Origin: Ignavibacteriae bacterium HGW-Ignavibacteriae-4
GTDB lineage: Bacteria; Bacteroidota; Ignavibacteria; Kapaibacteriales; UBA2268
Reading direction: 5' to 3'
Length of the DNA stretch: 64,000 nt
Assembly (NCBI GenBank): GCA_002839765.1
Contig: PGYR01000006.1
Location: 1-64,000 of the forward strand
The notes under the pieces were generated by a model. That model did no database searches, had not been told where the DNA came from, and was given only the letters and a program-made list of their open reading frames with translations. Below, in pieces: positions 9,152-18,600 of the stretch. A program made the translations under genes and the position numbers. Every line of letters starts with the position of its first letter. The stretch's first letter is position 1.

Positions 9152-10924
9152 ATGAATTTTCAGAAAAGAACAGTTACATGTGGTGATTTGAATGAATCAC
9201 ATATTGGACAAGAAGTTATATTAAACGGTTGGGTGAACGTAAGACGCGATTTGGGGAGTCTTATATTCTTCGATTTGAGGGATAGATACGGCATAACTCA
9301 AGTTGTAGTTTTACCAGAAGTGAACCCAGAATTGGAAGAAAAAGCTCGAGAAGTACGTTCTGAAGACGTGCTATGGATAAAAGGAACTGTTAGAGAAAGA
9401 GAAAACAAAAACAGCAATATGCCTACTGGTAATATCGAAGTTCTAATGAGTGAATTTGGGATTATCAGTAAATCAAAACTACCTCCATTTGAGATAAATA
9501 GTAAAACAGAAGTAAGTGAAGAGTTAAGACTGAAATTCAGATACTTAGACCTTCGTAGAGCATATCTTCAGGACAAATTCATTGTTCGTAATAAAGTCTA
9601 TCAAACTACTCACAGATACTTCGATGAGAACAAATTCATAGAAATAGAAACTCCAGTACTAATGAAATCTACACCAGAAGGTGCTAGAGATTTCTTAGTG
9701 CCAAGTAGAATGAACAAAGGCAAGTTTTACGCATTGCCACAATCTCCACAGATATTCAAGCAGATAAGTATGGTTGCTGGTTTTGACCGCTATATGCAAA
9801 TAGTAAAATGCTTCCGTGATGAAGATTTAAGAGCAGATAGACAGCCCGAATTCACACAAGTCGATGTGGAAATGTCATTTGTGGATATGGAAGACATAAT
9901 CTCTATTGGTGAAGGTTATATCAAAAGTGTATGGAAAGATATACTTGGCTATGAGATTGGCGAATTTACTCGCTTGACTTATAAAGAAGCAATGGAAAAT
10001 TACGGTAGTGATAAACCCGATTTGCGTTATGATTTGAAGTTAGTCTCTATTGTTGATGAAGTAAGTAATTGCGATTTCAAAGTCTTCACGGATGTTGTAA
10101 GCAATGGGGGCCAAATAGCAGTACTTAACGCTAAGGGCTGTGCTGATTATTCAAGAAAGAATATAGATGATCTGACAGATGTAGCTAAGAACTATGGTGC
10201 AAAAGGATTAGCTTGGATGAAATTCACCGAAGAAGGTGTAAACTCGCCAATATCTAAATTCCTTTCAGAAGAAGTAATAGAAGCAATTAAAACAAAAACG
10301 AATGCAGAAAATGGTGATTTACTGTTAATCTCTTCAGACGGCTGGTCAAGATGTTATACTATATTGGGTGCTTTGAGACAAGAGATAGCAAAGCGTACAG
10401 GTATTTTTGAAAGTGTAAAGAATGACTTTCACTTTAGTTGGGTGACTGATTTCCCTCTATTCGAAAAAGATGATGAGACAGGAGCAGTATATGCTATGCA
10501 TCACCCGTTTACATCACCTAATTTCGATGATTTGGACAAATTGGACGAATCACCCGAGAAAGTACGTTCGATAGCTTACGATATGGTTATCAACGGTGCT
10601 GAAGTAGGTGGCGGAAGTATTAGAATCCACGATCAAGAATTGCAATCGAGAATGTTCGAAGCATTAGGTTTGAGCAAAGAAGATGCGAATGATAAATTCG
10701 GTTTCTTAATAGAAGCATTGCAATACGGAGCTCCTCCCCACGGTGGTATAGCTTTCGGATTGGACAGATTGGTGATGATACTTACAGGAACTGAGAATAT
10801 CCGTGATGTTATCGCATTCCCTAAAACAACTAGTGGATTATCACTTATGGATGGCTCACCATCTACTGTTGATACAACTCAACTTTCTGACTTGGGACTG
10901 AACCTACTTAAGAAAAAAGACTAG
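9152..10924 (+). CDS. aspS: Aspartyl-tRNA synthetase
   Basis: This 590-residue class IIb synthetase of bacterial type charges tRNA-Asp. It has an N-terminal OB-fold anticodon-binding domain (NGWVNVRRDLGSL near residue 27), motif 2 (FRDEDLRADRQPEFTQ, about 220), an inserted GAD domain in the middle, and motif 3 (GIAFGLDRL, about 530). The Leu in RRDLG corresponds to the residue found in discriminating enzymes such as E. coli AspRS, whereas non-discriminating forms tend to have His there; that inference is modest. The gene ends in a 4-bp tail-to-tail overlap with the TonB-receptor gene on the other strand, with no visible terminator between. Confidence 0.97.
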   Translation: MNFQKRTVTCGDLNESHIGQEVILNGWVNVRRDLGSLIFFDLRDRYGITQVVVLPEVNPELEEKAREVRSEDVLWIKGTVRERENKNSNMPTGNIEVLMSEFGIISKSKLPPFEINSKTEVSEELRLKFRYLDLRRAYLQDKFIVRNKVYQTTHRYFDENKFIEIETPVLMKSTPEGARDFLVPSRMNKGKFYALPQSPQIFKQISMVAGFDRYMQIVKCFRDEDLRADRQPEFTQVDVEMSFVDMEDIISIGEGYIKSVWKDILGYEIGEFTRLTYKEAMENYGSDKPDLRYDLKLVSIVDEVSNCDFKVFTDVVSNGGQIAVLNAKGCADYSRKNIDDLTDVAKNYGAKGLAWMKFTEEGVNSPISKFLSEEVIEAIKTKTNAENGDLLLISSDGWSRCYTILGALRQEIAKRTGIFESVKNDFHFSWVTDFPLFEKDDETGAVYAMHHPFTSPNFDDLDKLDESPEKVRSIAYDMVINGAEVGGGSIRIHDQELQSRMFEALGLSKEDANDKFGFLIEALQYGAPPHGGIAFGLDRLVMILTGTENIRDVIAFPKTTSGLSLMDGSPSTVDTTQLSDLGLNLLKKKD

Positions 10925-13071
10925 AAATAATAATTTACTGTCAGCTCGGTACCAAACCCGGGCTGAGGGTAAACTGATTTGATTCGTGACAAATGATTTC
11001 TATATACTTGATTCGTAATGTTGTTGAAATTAAGCATAACAGCAAGCATATTCCCACCCAAATCTATATTCTTCTTCACTTCAGCATTTAGCACAGCATA
11101 TCCGTCAGTTCTATTTTCGAATTGCCCTGTCATCTCTTGACTCGTTGCCATCTTCGTATTAACATTGAAATACCAATCATCTAATTTATAGTTCAGTGCT
11201 ACGTTAATTGCTAATGGTGGAATTAGTGGTAGGTTATTTCCACTAGTGCTCTCTTTACCAATCGTATAACTTGCATTTGAGTTTATAGATAGTTCATTAT
11301 TGAATATATACTCGGCATTAAGGTTTATTCCATACAATTCAGCAGCCATATTTGTCTGCTTGTATATAGGTAGCAAAGTGCTGTAATTAGTATCGGCTGT
11401 TGCCATAGGTGTTATATAATTAGAGTAATCGTAATAAAACAACTCCGTTCCGAAAGTGAAATCTTGGTTATTATATTGTGATTTTAATGAATAAGAAATT
11501 GATTTTTCTATCTCCAAGTTAGAATTACCAATTTCGTAAGAATATGCTGCCAGATGAGGACCATTCGAGAATAACTCTTCGGGTTCGGGCGCTCTGTTAG
11601 ACAATGCTACACCGAAAGATAATAATAAATTATCAGAAGCAGAATAATCAAGAGAAAGAGCATTTGATAAGGCTAGGAAATCGCTATTATTCACTATCTC
11701 CGATTGGAAAAGATATGGGCTATCCAAATCAACTTTTGTAATTTCGTATCTTGCACCATAGTGTATAGCAAGCTTATCTATAAGATTGATATCCTCTTTT
11801 GCGTAAACTGACATAAGTGTATATTGATTATTAGGGATGAATACGAAGCCGCCCAACTCATTATCTTTTCTAGTTAGTTGCAAACCAATATACCCATTCT
11901 TTAGAATACTACCTTGATGTTGTTCTAGCTCAAACCGAACTGAATTAGAAACAAAACGGAATTGTGCACCAATCAAACCACTATTTTCAAATTCTTTATG
12001 GTCATAAAAACTTCTTTCATAATCCAGTTTCAGCTTGTCTATTACAGAACCGTGAGTGTGGTACTCTGAGTTGAAACCCATAGTATTTCTTTGCATTTCT
12101 ATATCCACACCTTTGGGGTGAGCCCCTACAAAACCGCCAGGTATTCCATATTTTTTACCAAAAGTAGAAAGATAAGGGTTGATACTAAACTCCTCCAATT
12201 CGTAGTATAATCCTGTGGAGACTTCATAAAGATGATAATCTGTATTGTGAAGAATACCTTCAGGTGAACTAACATCACCAGTTTTAGTATAAACACCATC
12301 AAATACAAAACCGTTTAGTATGTCAGTAAATTGATTTTTAGTGGAAAGACTAAATTTATTATTGACACTAGCGTAAGTACCTGATACCAAGTTGCTACTA
12401 CTCGTTATAGAGCTTTTTATATTAAAATTACTCTCCGTTTGCACTGCACTACCTACTAGTGATGTGCCATATCTTACTAAATCTGCTCCCGAAAGGATAG
12501 TGATTTTATCTAATCCATTTAGTGTTTGTGCTTGTGCGTGATCGGGCGAATTACTCGATAAATCCTTCGATTTGAAGCCATCATTAATAATAGACATTCT
12601 ATTTCCTGAAAGCCCATTAACAACAGGTCGCGACACAGCCTCCCCCATTTCGGAAGTCGATATTCCCAATTTATTATTTAGCAATTCTGAAAGACTTTTG
12701 CTCGAATTTTCATTTATTGATGATTGACTAATAGTTTTTAGATTCTGTTTCTTATTTACCGAACCCATTATTGTTATATCATCATACTCATAGCTAAGCG
12801 GAGTAAGAAAAACGGAAATAGAATCATAATCTAAAGTTATGTTCATGTGCTTTTCTATATAACCAGATTTGATAAAATCAATATGAGTTTTCTCGCCTAA
12901 TTCTAGCTCAAACTTACCTGATTTATCTGTGTATGATACACTCTCTTTGATGTTGATTATAATCTTTACATCAGACACAGGTTCATTAGTAAAGCTGTCA
13001 TAAACAGTACCTACTATAGGTTTTGCATTAAGAATAGTAACAGTAAGTAAGAAAAATAAGAGTATTTTCAC
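10921..13071 (-). CDS. TonB-dependent outer-membrane receptor
   Basis: This 716-residue protein starts at GTG (13071). After a signal peptide it has a carboxypeptidase-regulatory-like/Ig-type domain (about 18-95: PIVGTVYD..., YTDKSGKFELEL). A plug domain follows (about 115-215, with VNGLSGNRMSIINDG and GADLVRYG), then a 22-strand-type beta-barrel ending in VNYYF with a C-terminal aromatic. It should import a ligand across the outer membrane using TonB energy. Its operon partners (two lipoproteins and a His-rich RAPP-ending peptide) resemble gene sets linked to metal-type receptors, so a metal or metal chelate is a reasonable guess. The gene overlaps the mazG-like gene by one base (TAGTG). Confidence 0.9.
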   Translation of the reverse strand: MKILLFFLLTVTILNAKPIVGTVYDSFTNEPVSDVKIIINIKESVSYTDKSGKFELELGEKTHIDFIKSGYIEKHMNITLDYDSISVFLTPLSYEYDDITIMGSVNKKQNLKTISQSSINENSSKSLSELLNNKLGISTSEMGEAVSRPVVNGLSGNRMSIINDGFKSKDLSSNSPDHAQAQTLNGLDKITILSGADLVRYGTSLVGSAVQTESNFNIKSSITSSSNLVSGTYASVNNKFSLSTKNQFTDILNGFVFDGVYTKTGDVSSPEGILHNTDYHLYEVSTGLYYELEEFSINPYLSTFGKKYGIPGGFVGAHPKGVDIEMQRNTMGFNSEYHTHGSVIDKLKLDYERSFYDHKEFENSGLIGAQFRFVSNSVRFELEQHQGSILKNGYIGLQLTRKDNELGGFVFIPNNQYTLMSVYAKEDINLIDKLAIHYGARYEITKVDLDSPYLFQSEIVNNSDFLALSNALSLDYSASDNLLLSFGVALSNRAPEPEELFSNGPHLAAYSYEIGNSNLEIEKSISYSLKSQYNNQDFTFGTELFYYDYSNYITPMATADTNYSTLLPIYKQTNMAAELYGINLNAEYIFNNELSINSNASYTIGKESTSGNNLPLIPPLAINVALNYKLDDWYFNVNTKMATSQEMTGQFENRTDGYAVLNAEVKKNIDLGGNMLAVMLNFNNITNQVYRNHLSRIKSVYPQPGFGTELTVNYYF

Positions 13072-13397
13072 TATTTCAATTTCGGATTATTTTTATGACG
13101 GTCTTTATCTCTTGCAGTCTTCTTCTCAAAGTTCTTTTTGAGCGCTTCAGTTAGATCAACATTTGTTTGATTAGCTAAGCAAAGCAATACCCAAAGTATA
13201 TCGGCCATTTCATCCGCTTCGTTGTATTTCTCATCGGATTCTTTCGATGATTGTTCGCCATACTTCCTAGCGAATACTCGAGCTAACTCACCTACTTCTT
13301 CGGTGAGTATAGCAAGATTAGTCATTTCGCTAAAGTAGCGGACGCCGTTTTCTTTTATCCAATCGTCAACCTGCTTTTGAGCTTCAGCAATTGTCAT
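13071..13397 (-). CDS. MazG-like nucleotide pyrophosphohydrolase
   Basis: This 108-residue all-alpha protein has the metal-binding MazG signature: EEVGELARVFARKYGE (from about residue 28) and, after an acidic linker, NEADEMADILWVLLCLAN. The acidic residues EExxE...ExxD coordinate Mg2+ for hydrolysis of (d)NTPs to NMP and PPi. It is a single-domain form. Its ends overlap both neighbours (ATGA with the lipoprotein gene, TAGTG with the receptor gene), so it is embedded in the transport operon although its function is unrelated. Confidence 0.85.
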   Translation of the reverse strand: MTIAEAQKQVDDWIKENGVRYFSEMTNLAILTEEVGELARVFARKYGEQSSKESDEKYNEADEMADILWVLLCLANQTNVDLTEALKKNFEKKTARDKDRHKNNPKLK

Positions 13398-13849
13398 TTT
13401 ATTTCCATTGGGACATAAGGCGAAGTAAAGTCAGGATGCCCCTCGTGTAGAATCTGGATTCTGAAATTTGTTTTACCAACTTTGAGTAGATTTATATTTA
13501 TCATCCATTCCGTAATATTGAAATTAGCAAATGTATTATCTTCCATCTCGAATAGTAAAGTATGTTCTTCATCTGGAACACTTATATTATCACCATTTTC
13601 GTCTAAAAATTCAATTGAATATATTTGACTTCCATCAGCAAACATCAATGTAAATGACTCTGCAATCAAGTTATCCACTTGTCCTTTCAAGACTTTGAAA
13701 ACAGTAGAATCAGCTTCATTTTTGATAATATAACCTGCTGCTTCGAAATGATTTTCTGATGGAGTTACTGAATCAGAATTATCGCAACCAACAAATAAAA
13801 AAGAAAAGAATAGAATAGAAAACAGAATAGCTGAATTAATCAACTTCAT
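13394..13849 (-). CDS. Lipoprotein, paralog of the 14262-14720 lipoprotein
   Basis: This 151-residue SPII lipoprotein (FLFVGC lipobox; GAGG upstream of the ATG) has a beta-rich mature domain. It aligns by eye with the lipoprotein two genes upstream. Both have a DSTVF/NDSVYLF strand, a GQ(V/L)D segment, an acidic LD(E/K)(N/D)(G/D)N turn, and a final strand pair FRIQIL.../FVFELK... before the C-terminus. The two were probably duplicated. The position in the TonB-receptor operon suggests a surface or periplasmic ligand-binding accessory. Its stop overlaps the mazG-like start. Confidence 0.75.
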   Translation of the reverse strand: MKLINSAILFSILFFSFLFVGCDNSDSVTPSENHFEAAGYIIKNEADSTVFKVLKGQVDNLIAESFTLMFADGSQIYSIEFLDENGDNISVPDEEHTLLFEMEDNTFANFNITEWMININLLKVGKTNFRIQILHEGHPDFTSPYVPMEIK

Positions 13850-13895
13850 AATAACCTCAATAAATTAGTAATAAATTTAAAAAATAGAATTAGGA

Positions 13896-14228
13896 CTAAA
13901 TGAGGTTTACTGGCGGAGCTCTGCCAACGCGCTGAATTTGTTGGATACTAAAACAGTCTTTATCGGGAAGTAATGAATAGCTTTTTACCGATGCTCTTTC
14001 ATGAGTGCTGTGGCTTTCAAAGAAAACATTATAATGAGTATTCTTCAAGAATTCACATCTTGCACAAGTCTCATAGCTTAAATGATGAAACTCATCTAAT
14101 TCGATTCCAGAATTAGTTTTTTTATATTCATGCGAATGAAGTAGTAATCCACCGAAACTAATAGAGAGAAAACTCAATATCAGTAAACATGAACTAAATT
14201 TCGATATGATTTTTGTAAAATTCAACAA
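13896..14228 (-). CDS. Small His/Cys-rich protein with RAPP C-terminus
   Basis: This 110-residue protein has one N-terminal hydrophobic segment (about 10-30), then HSHE and later HH, a CARC pair, and scattered His (FESHSTHE), and ends GRAPPVNLI. Short proteins with an N-terminal helix, clustered His/Cys and a C-terminal RAPP motif are often found beside metal-type TonB receptors in Bacteroidota, as I recall. This fits its position between two related lipoproteins upstream of such a receptor. A role in metal sensing or binding is inferred, not shown. A second protein of this type lies at 52367-52747. Confidence 0.65.
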   Translation of the reverse strand: MLNFTKIISKFSSCLLILSFLSISFGGLLLHSHEYKKTNSGIELDEFHHLSYETCARCEFLKNTHYNVFFESHSTHERASVKSYSLLPDKDCFSIQQIQRVGRAPPVNLI

Positions 14229-14261
14229 TCGTAAAGATGTATTTACTCTAGTAATAGTGTA

Positions 14262-14720
14262 TTATCTATATATAATAACAGGAATACTATCAACTTTGAA
14301 AACAGTTTCCCCTTCTTTCTTTAATTCAAAGACAAAATTAGCAATACCCTCATCGTGTGGAGTTATGCTAAGAAAGAAATTTACTGTGCTAGCAAATGCT
14401 CTTTCGTCTTCTTTAGTACTGTGTTTCCAAACTTTAGCATAAGTTGTATATACCAGAGGATTAGGATCTTTTAGTACATTATCATCTTTGTCAAGTAAAT
14501 CAATATTAAAATTTTTCTCACCACTATACCAATCCATTCTAATTGTATCACCTTTAATATGATCTAATTGACCATTATTGCAAAATAAATACACACTATC
14601 ATTCAAAGTTAATGTGAATCCTGTCGGAAGGTATGGTGTTTCTTCGACTGGTTTAACTGGATCTTCGTCACAACCAATAAAAAATAAAGAAATAGCAATT
14701 AAAACTAGAATTTTTTTCAT
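14262..14720 (-). CDS. Lipoprotein, first gene of the TonB-receptor operon
   Basis: The start is set at the ATG at 14720, which gives a normal lipoprotein signal (KKILVLIAISLFFIGC) with a GAG-type ribosome site just upstream. A longer frame to 14783 adds a second hydrophobic stretch and overlaps the divergent leader. The mature domain (about 135 residues) is homologous by eye to the 13394-13849 lipoprotein. It leads a five-gene minus-strand cluster ending in the TonB receptor and is divergent from the RidA gene with 65 bp between starts. Confidence 0.75.
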   Translation of the reverse strand: MKKILVLIAISLFFIGCDEDPVKPVEETPYLPTGFTLTLNDSVYLFCNNGQLDHIKGDTIRMDWYSGEKNFNIDLLDKDDNVLKDPNPLVYTTYAKVWKHSTKEDERAFASTVNFFLSITPHDEGIANFVFELKKEGETVFKVDSIPVIIYR

Positions 14721-14785
14721 ATTTTTCTCATATTTAAGGATACTCATTTCTAAAATAACAATTAAAAAGGAAAAAAGTAACATTT

Positions 14786-15172
14786 ATGAATAAAATATTT
14801 TTAGATAAAAATGAATGGATGGATAAAGTCGGCTATTGTAGGGCTAAACGAGTCGGAAATAACATTTTTATTTCTGGAACAGTTGCAAATGATATCGATG
14901 GTAATCCAGTAGGAATAGGAAATGCTGAGATTCAAACAAGAGTAATTCTTGAAAAATTTAGAGCTATTCTGGACTACTTTGAATGCGGATTAGAGACAAT
15001 AGTAAGAACAAGGATTTTCACTACTGACATCAGTCGATGGGAAGAGATTGGTAATGTCCATGGGGAATTTTTCAAAGATATAAAACCAACAACAACTATG
15101 GTAGAAGTTTCACGACTGATAAGTGATGAGTATTTAGTAGAAATAGAAGCTGAGGCAATAGTTGAGATTTAA
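14786..15172 (+). CDS. RidA (YjgF/YER057c/UK114) family protein
   Basis: This 128-residue protein has the RidA fold: the early strand NNIFISGTVA, a helix with ILEKFRAIL, the strand RTRIFTTDIS, and the C-terminal EVSRLISDEYLVEIEAEA, in which the Arg is the residue that binds substrate carboxylate in enamine deaminases. Such proteins hydrolyse reactive 2-aminoacrylate and related imines/enamines in the cytoplasm. It is slightly longer in sequence spacing than archetypal RidA, so it may belong to one of the Rid subfamilies. It is followed by the DUF6265-like gene. Confidence 0.88.
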   Translation: MNKIFLDKNEWMDKVGYCRAKRVGNNIFISGTVANDIDGNPVGIGNAEIQTRVILEKFRAILDYFECGLETIVRTRIFTTDISRWEEIGNVHGEFFKDIKPTTTMVEVSRLISDEYLVEIEAEAIVEI

Positions 15173-15182
15173 CAGAAAATTT

Positions 15183-15641
15183 ATGATTATGATATTAGCG
15201 TTAGGCAGTGCATTATTGATTTTCGTTAGTATTGCCTTCAAAGATAGTACAAAGAGAGAAGATTTCATCAATTTTGATTGGATGAGCGGTGATTGGTATA
15301 TGCGCGGAGATGGATATACAATATATGAGCATTGGGACGGCAAGAGCGAGCAAATTATGGAAGGATACTCAGTGAGTACGAACCACAAAGGTGACACATT
15401 AGGTAAAGAAGAGTTGAGGATAATCAAATTTGAAGATGATTTTTTTTATATTGCTAAACCGAGTAGAAAGAAAAATCCTACTACTTTCAAAATGATAGTA
15501 GATTCAATAAGAAAAGTTAGCTTTTACAATGAAACGAATGAATTCCCCAAGTTAATAGAATACACGAGAAAGGGTGATTCACTCATCGCAACAATAAGTA
15601 GTGGCAAAAAAGTCATGACATTCAAATTTAAAAGAGAATAG
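15183..15641 (+). CDS. DUF6265-like secreted protein
   Basis: This is about 152 residues from the ATG at 15183 (a TTG seven codons upstream at 15162 would overlap the RidA gene). It has an N-terminal hydrophobic segment (ILALGSALLIFVSIAF) acting as a signal or anchor. It then shows the pattern of the DUF6265 family: FDWMSGDWYM, YTIYEHWDG, a GD.LGKEELRII strand, IAKP, and SFYNETNEFPKLIEY. The family is lipocalin-like in appearance, with no known reaction. The ribosome site is weak whichever start is used. Confidence 0.7.
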   Translation: MIMILALGSALLIFVSIAFKDSTKREDFINFDWMSGDWYMRGDGYTIYEHWDGKSEQIMEGYSVSTNHKGDTLGKEELRIIKFEDDFFYIAKPSRKKNPTTFKMIVDSIRKVSFYNETNEFPKLIEYTRKGDSLIATISSGKKVMTFKFKRE

Positions 15642-15646
15642 AACAA

Positions 15647-18600
15647 CTATTCACTCAAATCTACTGGCGCGACTGGATATGTATTAGGATATCTACCTTT
15701 GATAACTCCAATCAGCTCTGCAATTTCTATTTGTAATCTCGGTACATCAGCCCTAGTATAAGTTTTGCTATATATCCAATCTTCATCATTTAAAGTGTTT
15801 TCTAGTTTATTAATGAAAAATAAACGTGAGTTCACCTTCTCAATTTTTTCATTATATCTAAATGCAAAAAGAGCATACATATTCATCTGAAGTGAGTATT
15901 TATTCGCTTTCGATTCAAGGGTATCACCAGCATGGAAATTATTAGTTTTCCAATCCCATATTTCAGCATTTCCTCCATCGAAACTAATAGCATCATAAAT
16001 AGCTGTAAGAGTATGATCTCCAAAAGCTAATTTCAAATCGAATTCTTTTAGTGACTCCCTAAGCACTTGTTGATGGTTACTAATGAATTCAGAATCTAAT
16101 ACTCTTTGTAAATCAATAGTCAACTTATTTATGTCACCACTTTTGACTTTGATTTGGTATTGCAAAGCCGTACGATCAAGAACCTTTTCAATTTCTCTAT
16201 TGGAAATCGTATTATCCTCCTTGAGTATAGTACTTATATTTTCCATTATTGCGTGGAAGAAGATACCATAATCAGTACCATCAGAAGTCTTATTATCTTC
16301 TATTTCTTCATATTCTTCTTTATCAAAATTCAAAGTAGAAGGTTTTAGAATAGGTAAACCAAATATATAAACTTCCTTGAATTTTTCTTTGTTGCGAATA
16401 TCCTGGAGCATAGCTAACTTTGTTGCACTGAAGCTTATCTCTTTCTCTAAAGCTTCTACTGTTCCTATGTACCTTGCAGCATTGGGGTCTATTTTTTTCT
16501 CTTTTCTCTCTATATTGAAAGTGTAATCGTCAATCGAAGAAAACTCAGAATCTGTATGTATTGAGTATTCGAAATCCTTACCCTCGTTAGTTTCATCTTT
16601 TTTGTATAATACAATTGAACTATGCTTTTTTAAATTAGGAGTTGTTTTGAAATCATCGAAGATTCGTTGTAACTCCAATATAGGTTTAGAAGTTTCACCA
16701 TTTTTGATTAACAAATGTAGCGAATTTTTTGCACGGGTTGCAGCCACATAGAGTACACGTAAGTTCTCAGCTTTGGCAGCAATTTTATCGTGTTCTTTTA
16801 TCATTAAGTCTATTACTGTTTCGCTTGTAGCAAACTCATAATAATTTTCAATTGAAGTTGGAATTTTCATAGTAAATCCATACCCTTCATCAAATTTCGA
16901 ACTATTAATAGCCCCTTTGGGGATATTAATCAAATCGAAATCTAAGATAATAACATGAGGAAATTCTAATCCCTTTGCACTGTGGATAGTTGATAGCTTT
17001 ATCGCTTTTTCTGCTTTTCCAACATCTTCAGATTTATTATTTCTCATAAAATCAAAATCAAGTAATTCGAAGGCTTGCCCCAAACTACCATAAGCTCGAT
17101 CTTCTAATGAACTAACATAACCCATAAATCTATATAAATTTCGGAACACAGTAGCTTGATTTTTATCACTTTGATAGAAATAATTCCAATTCGATTCATC
17201 TATTATTTTGATTATTATATTTGACAATGGTAGCTTATTAGACAGTTGTATAGATTTATCTAATAAAGTCGATATTTCTTTATCCAAAGGGTTATTACTT
17301 TTATTAGCAAATTCCTGGAATTTCTTCCAGAATGTAAGCTCACTATTTGTATTTTTTCCAATATTAAAAAGGTCATTATCTGAATAATTAAACAACGACG
17401 ATTTCAATGCGGCAGCACAAAGCATGTCATTTTCAGGTGATTCTATAAATTGGATATACGAAATTAGACTTTTGACTTCATTTTTATCGAAGAATCCCTT
17501 CCCTGCCATAACATTATACTCCAATCCTTTTTCAGCAAGTATCTTTGTAATTGGAGGGAAATGAGTAGTACTATTAGATAATATACAAATATCCTCTGGC
17601 TGTGCACCTTTCACATTAATCAAATAATCAATTGATTTCATTAGTTGATTATATGAGCCCACTTTTCCATCAGCTTCCTTAGTCTCTCCTATCGCATCAT
17701 AAAGCATTAGATTAATTTTCTTATAATCTTCTTCTACTTCAGAGTGAAATGAAACTATAGATTGATAATCAATATCAAACTCACTTATAGATGAGTCCAT
17801 ATAGGGTGAGAATAAGTCATTCACAAAAGCATTAATCACTAAATCCGAACGGAATGATGTGTTAAGTTCTAACCTATTTGCATCATCTAATTCACTTCGC
17901 AAATTCTTGAATACTCGTACATCAGCATTACGGAAGCGGTAGATACTCTGTTTATCATCACCAACTACAAATATCTTGACTTCACCTGTGTCCCTAATCA
18001 GATTAGCAATCGCAAGCTGTCTATCATCTGTATCTTGGAATTCATCTATCATCACGTAAGCTAGTTCGTCTTGAACTATCTCTTTTACTACAGGGATATT
18101 GAGCAATTCTACTGCTATATCTATAGTTGAGTCATTATCAATTCTATTTGACTTATAATTTAGTTCTGAATACCGTTTTGCTACCTCTTTTGCTAATATA
18201 GTCAGTGATAACCCAACTTCAATTCTATTTTCTAGAAGTAAATTACTTTCCTCACTAGTTCCTTTTATTATCTCATCGTAATTACTAATCAATGAATCAA
18301 ATTCTTCGAAAGCAATCGCGCCTATAATTTTTTTCACAGCTAGACTATTACCTTCCTTTACACCTCTTAAGTTCTGAAGTTTTAATAATATTTCATTAAT
18401 ACTTACTGAGTCGTATAACTCACTAGTATAAAAATCATCAACAACTGGTTGTAATTTTTCAATTGTCTTATCCTTAAGAATTCTTATAGATGTACATTCT
18501 TCATTAACTTGATTAATAATTCTGAATATGAATTGCTTGTTGGTCTCTTTCGTTTGAGTAAGGAATTGATTTACAATTGTCTGACAGTCTTGCTCATAGA

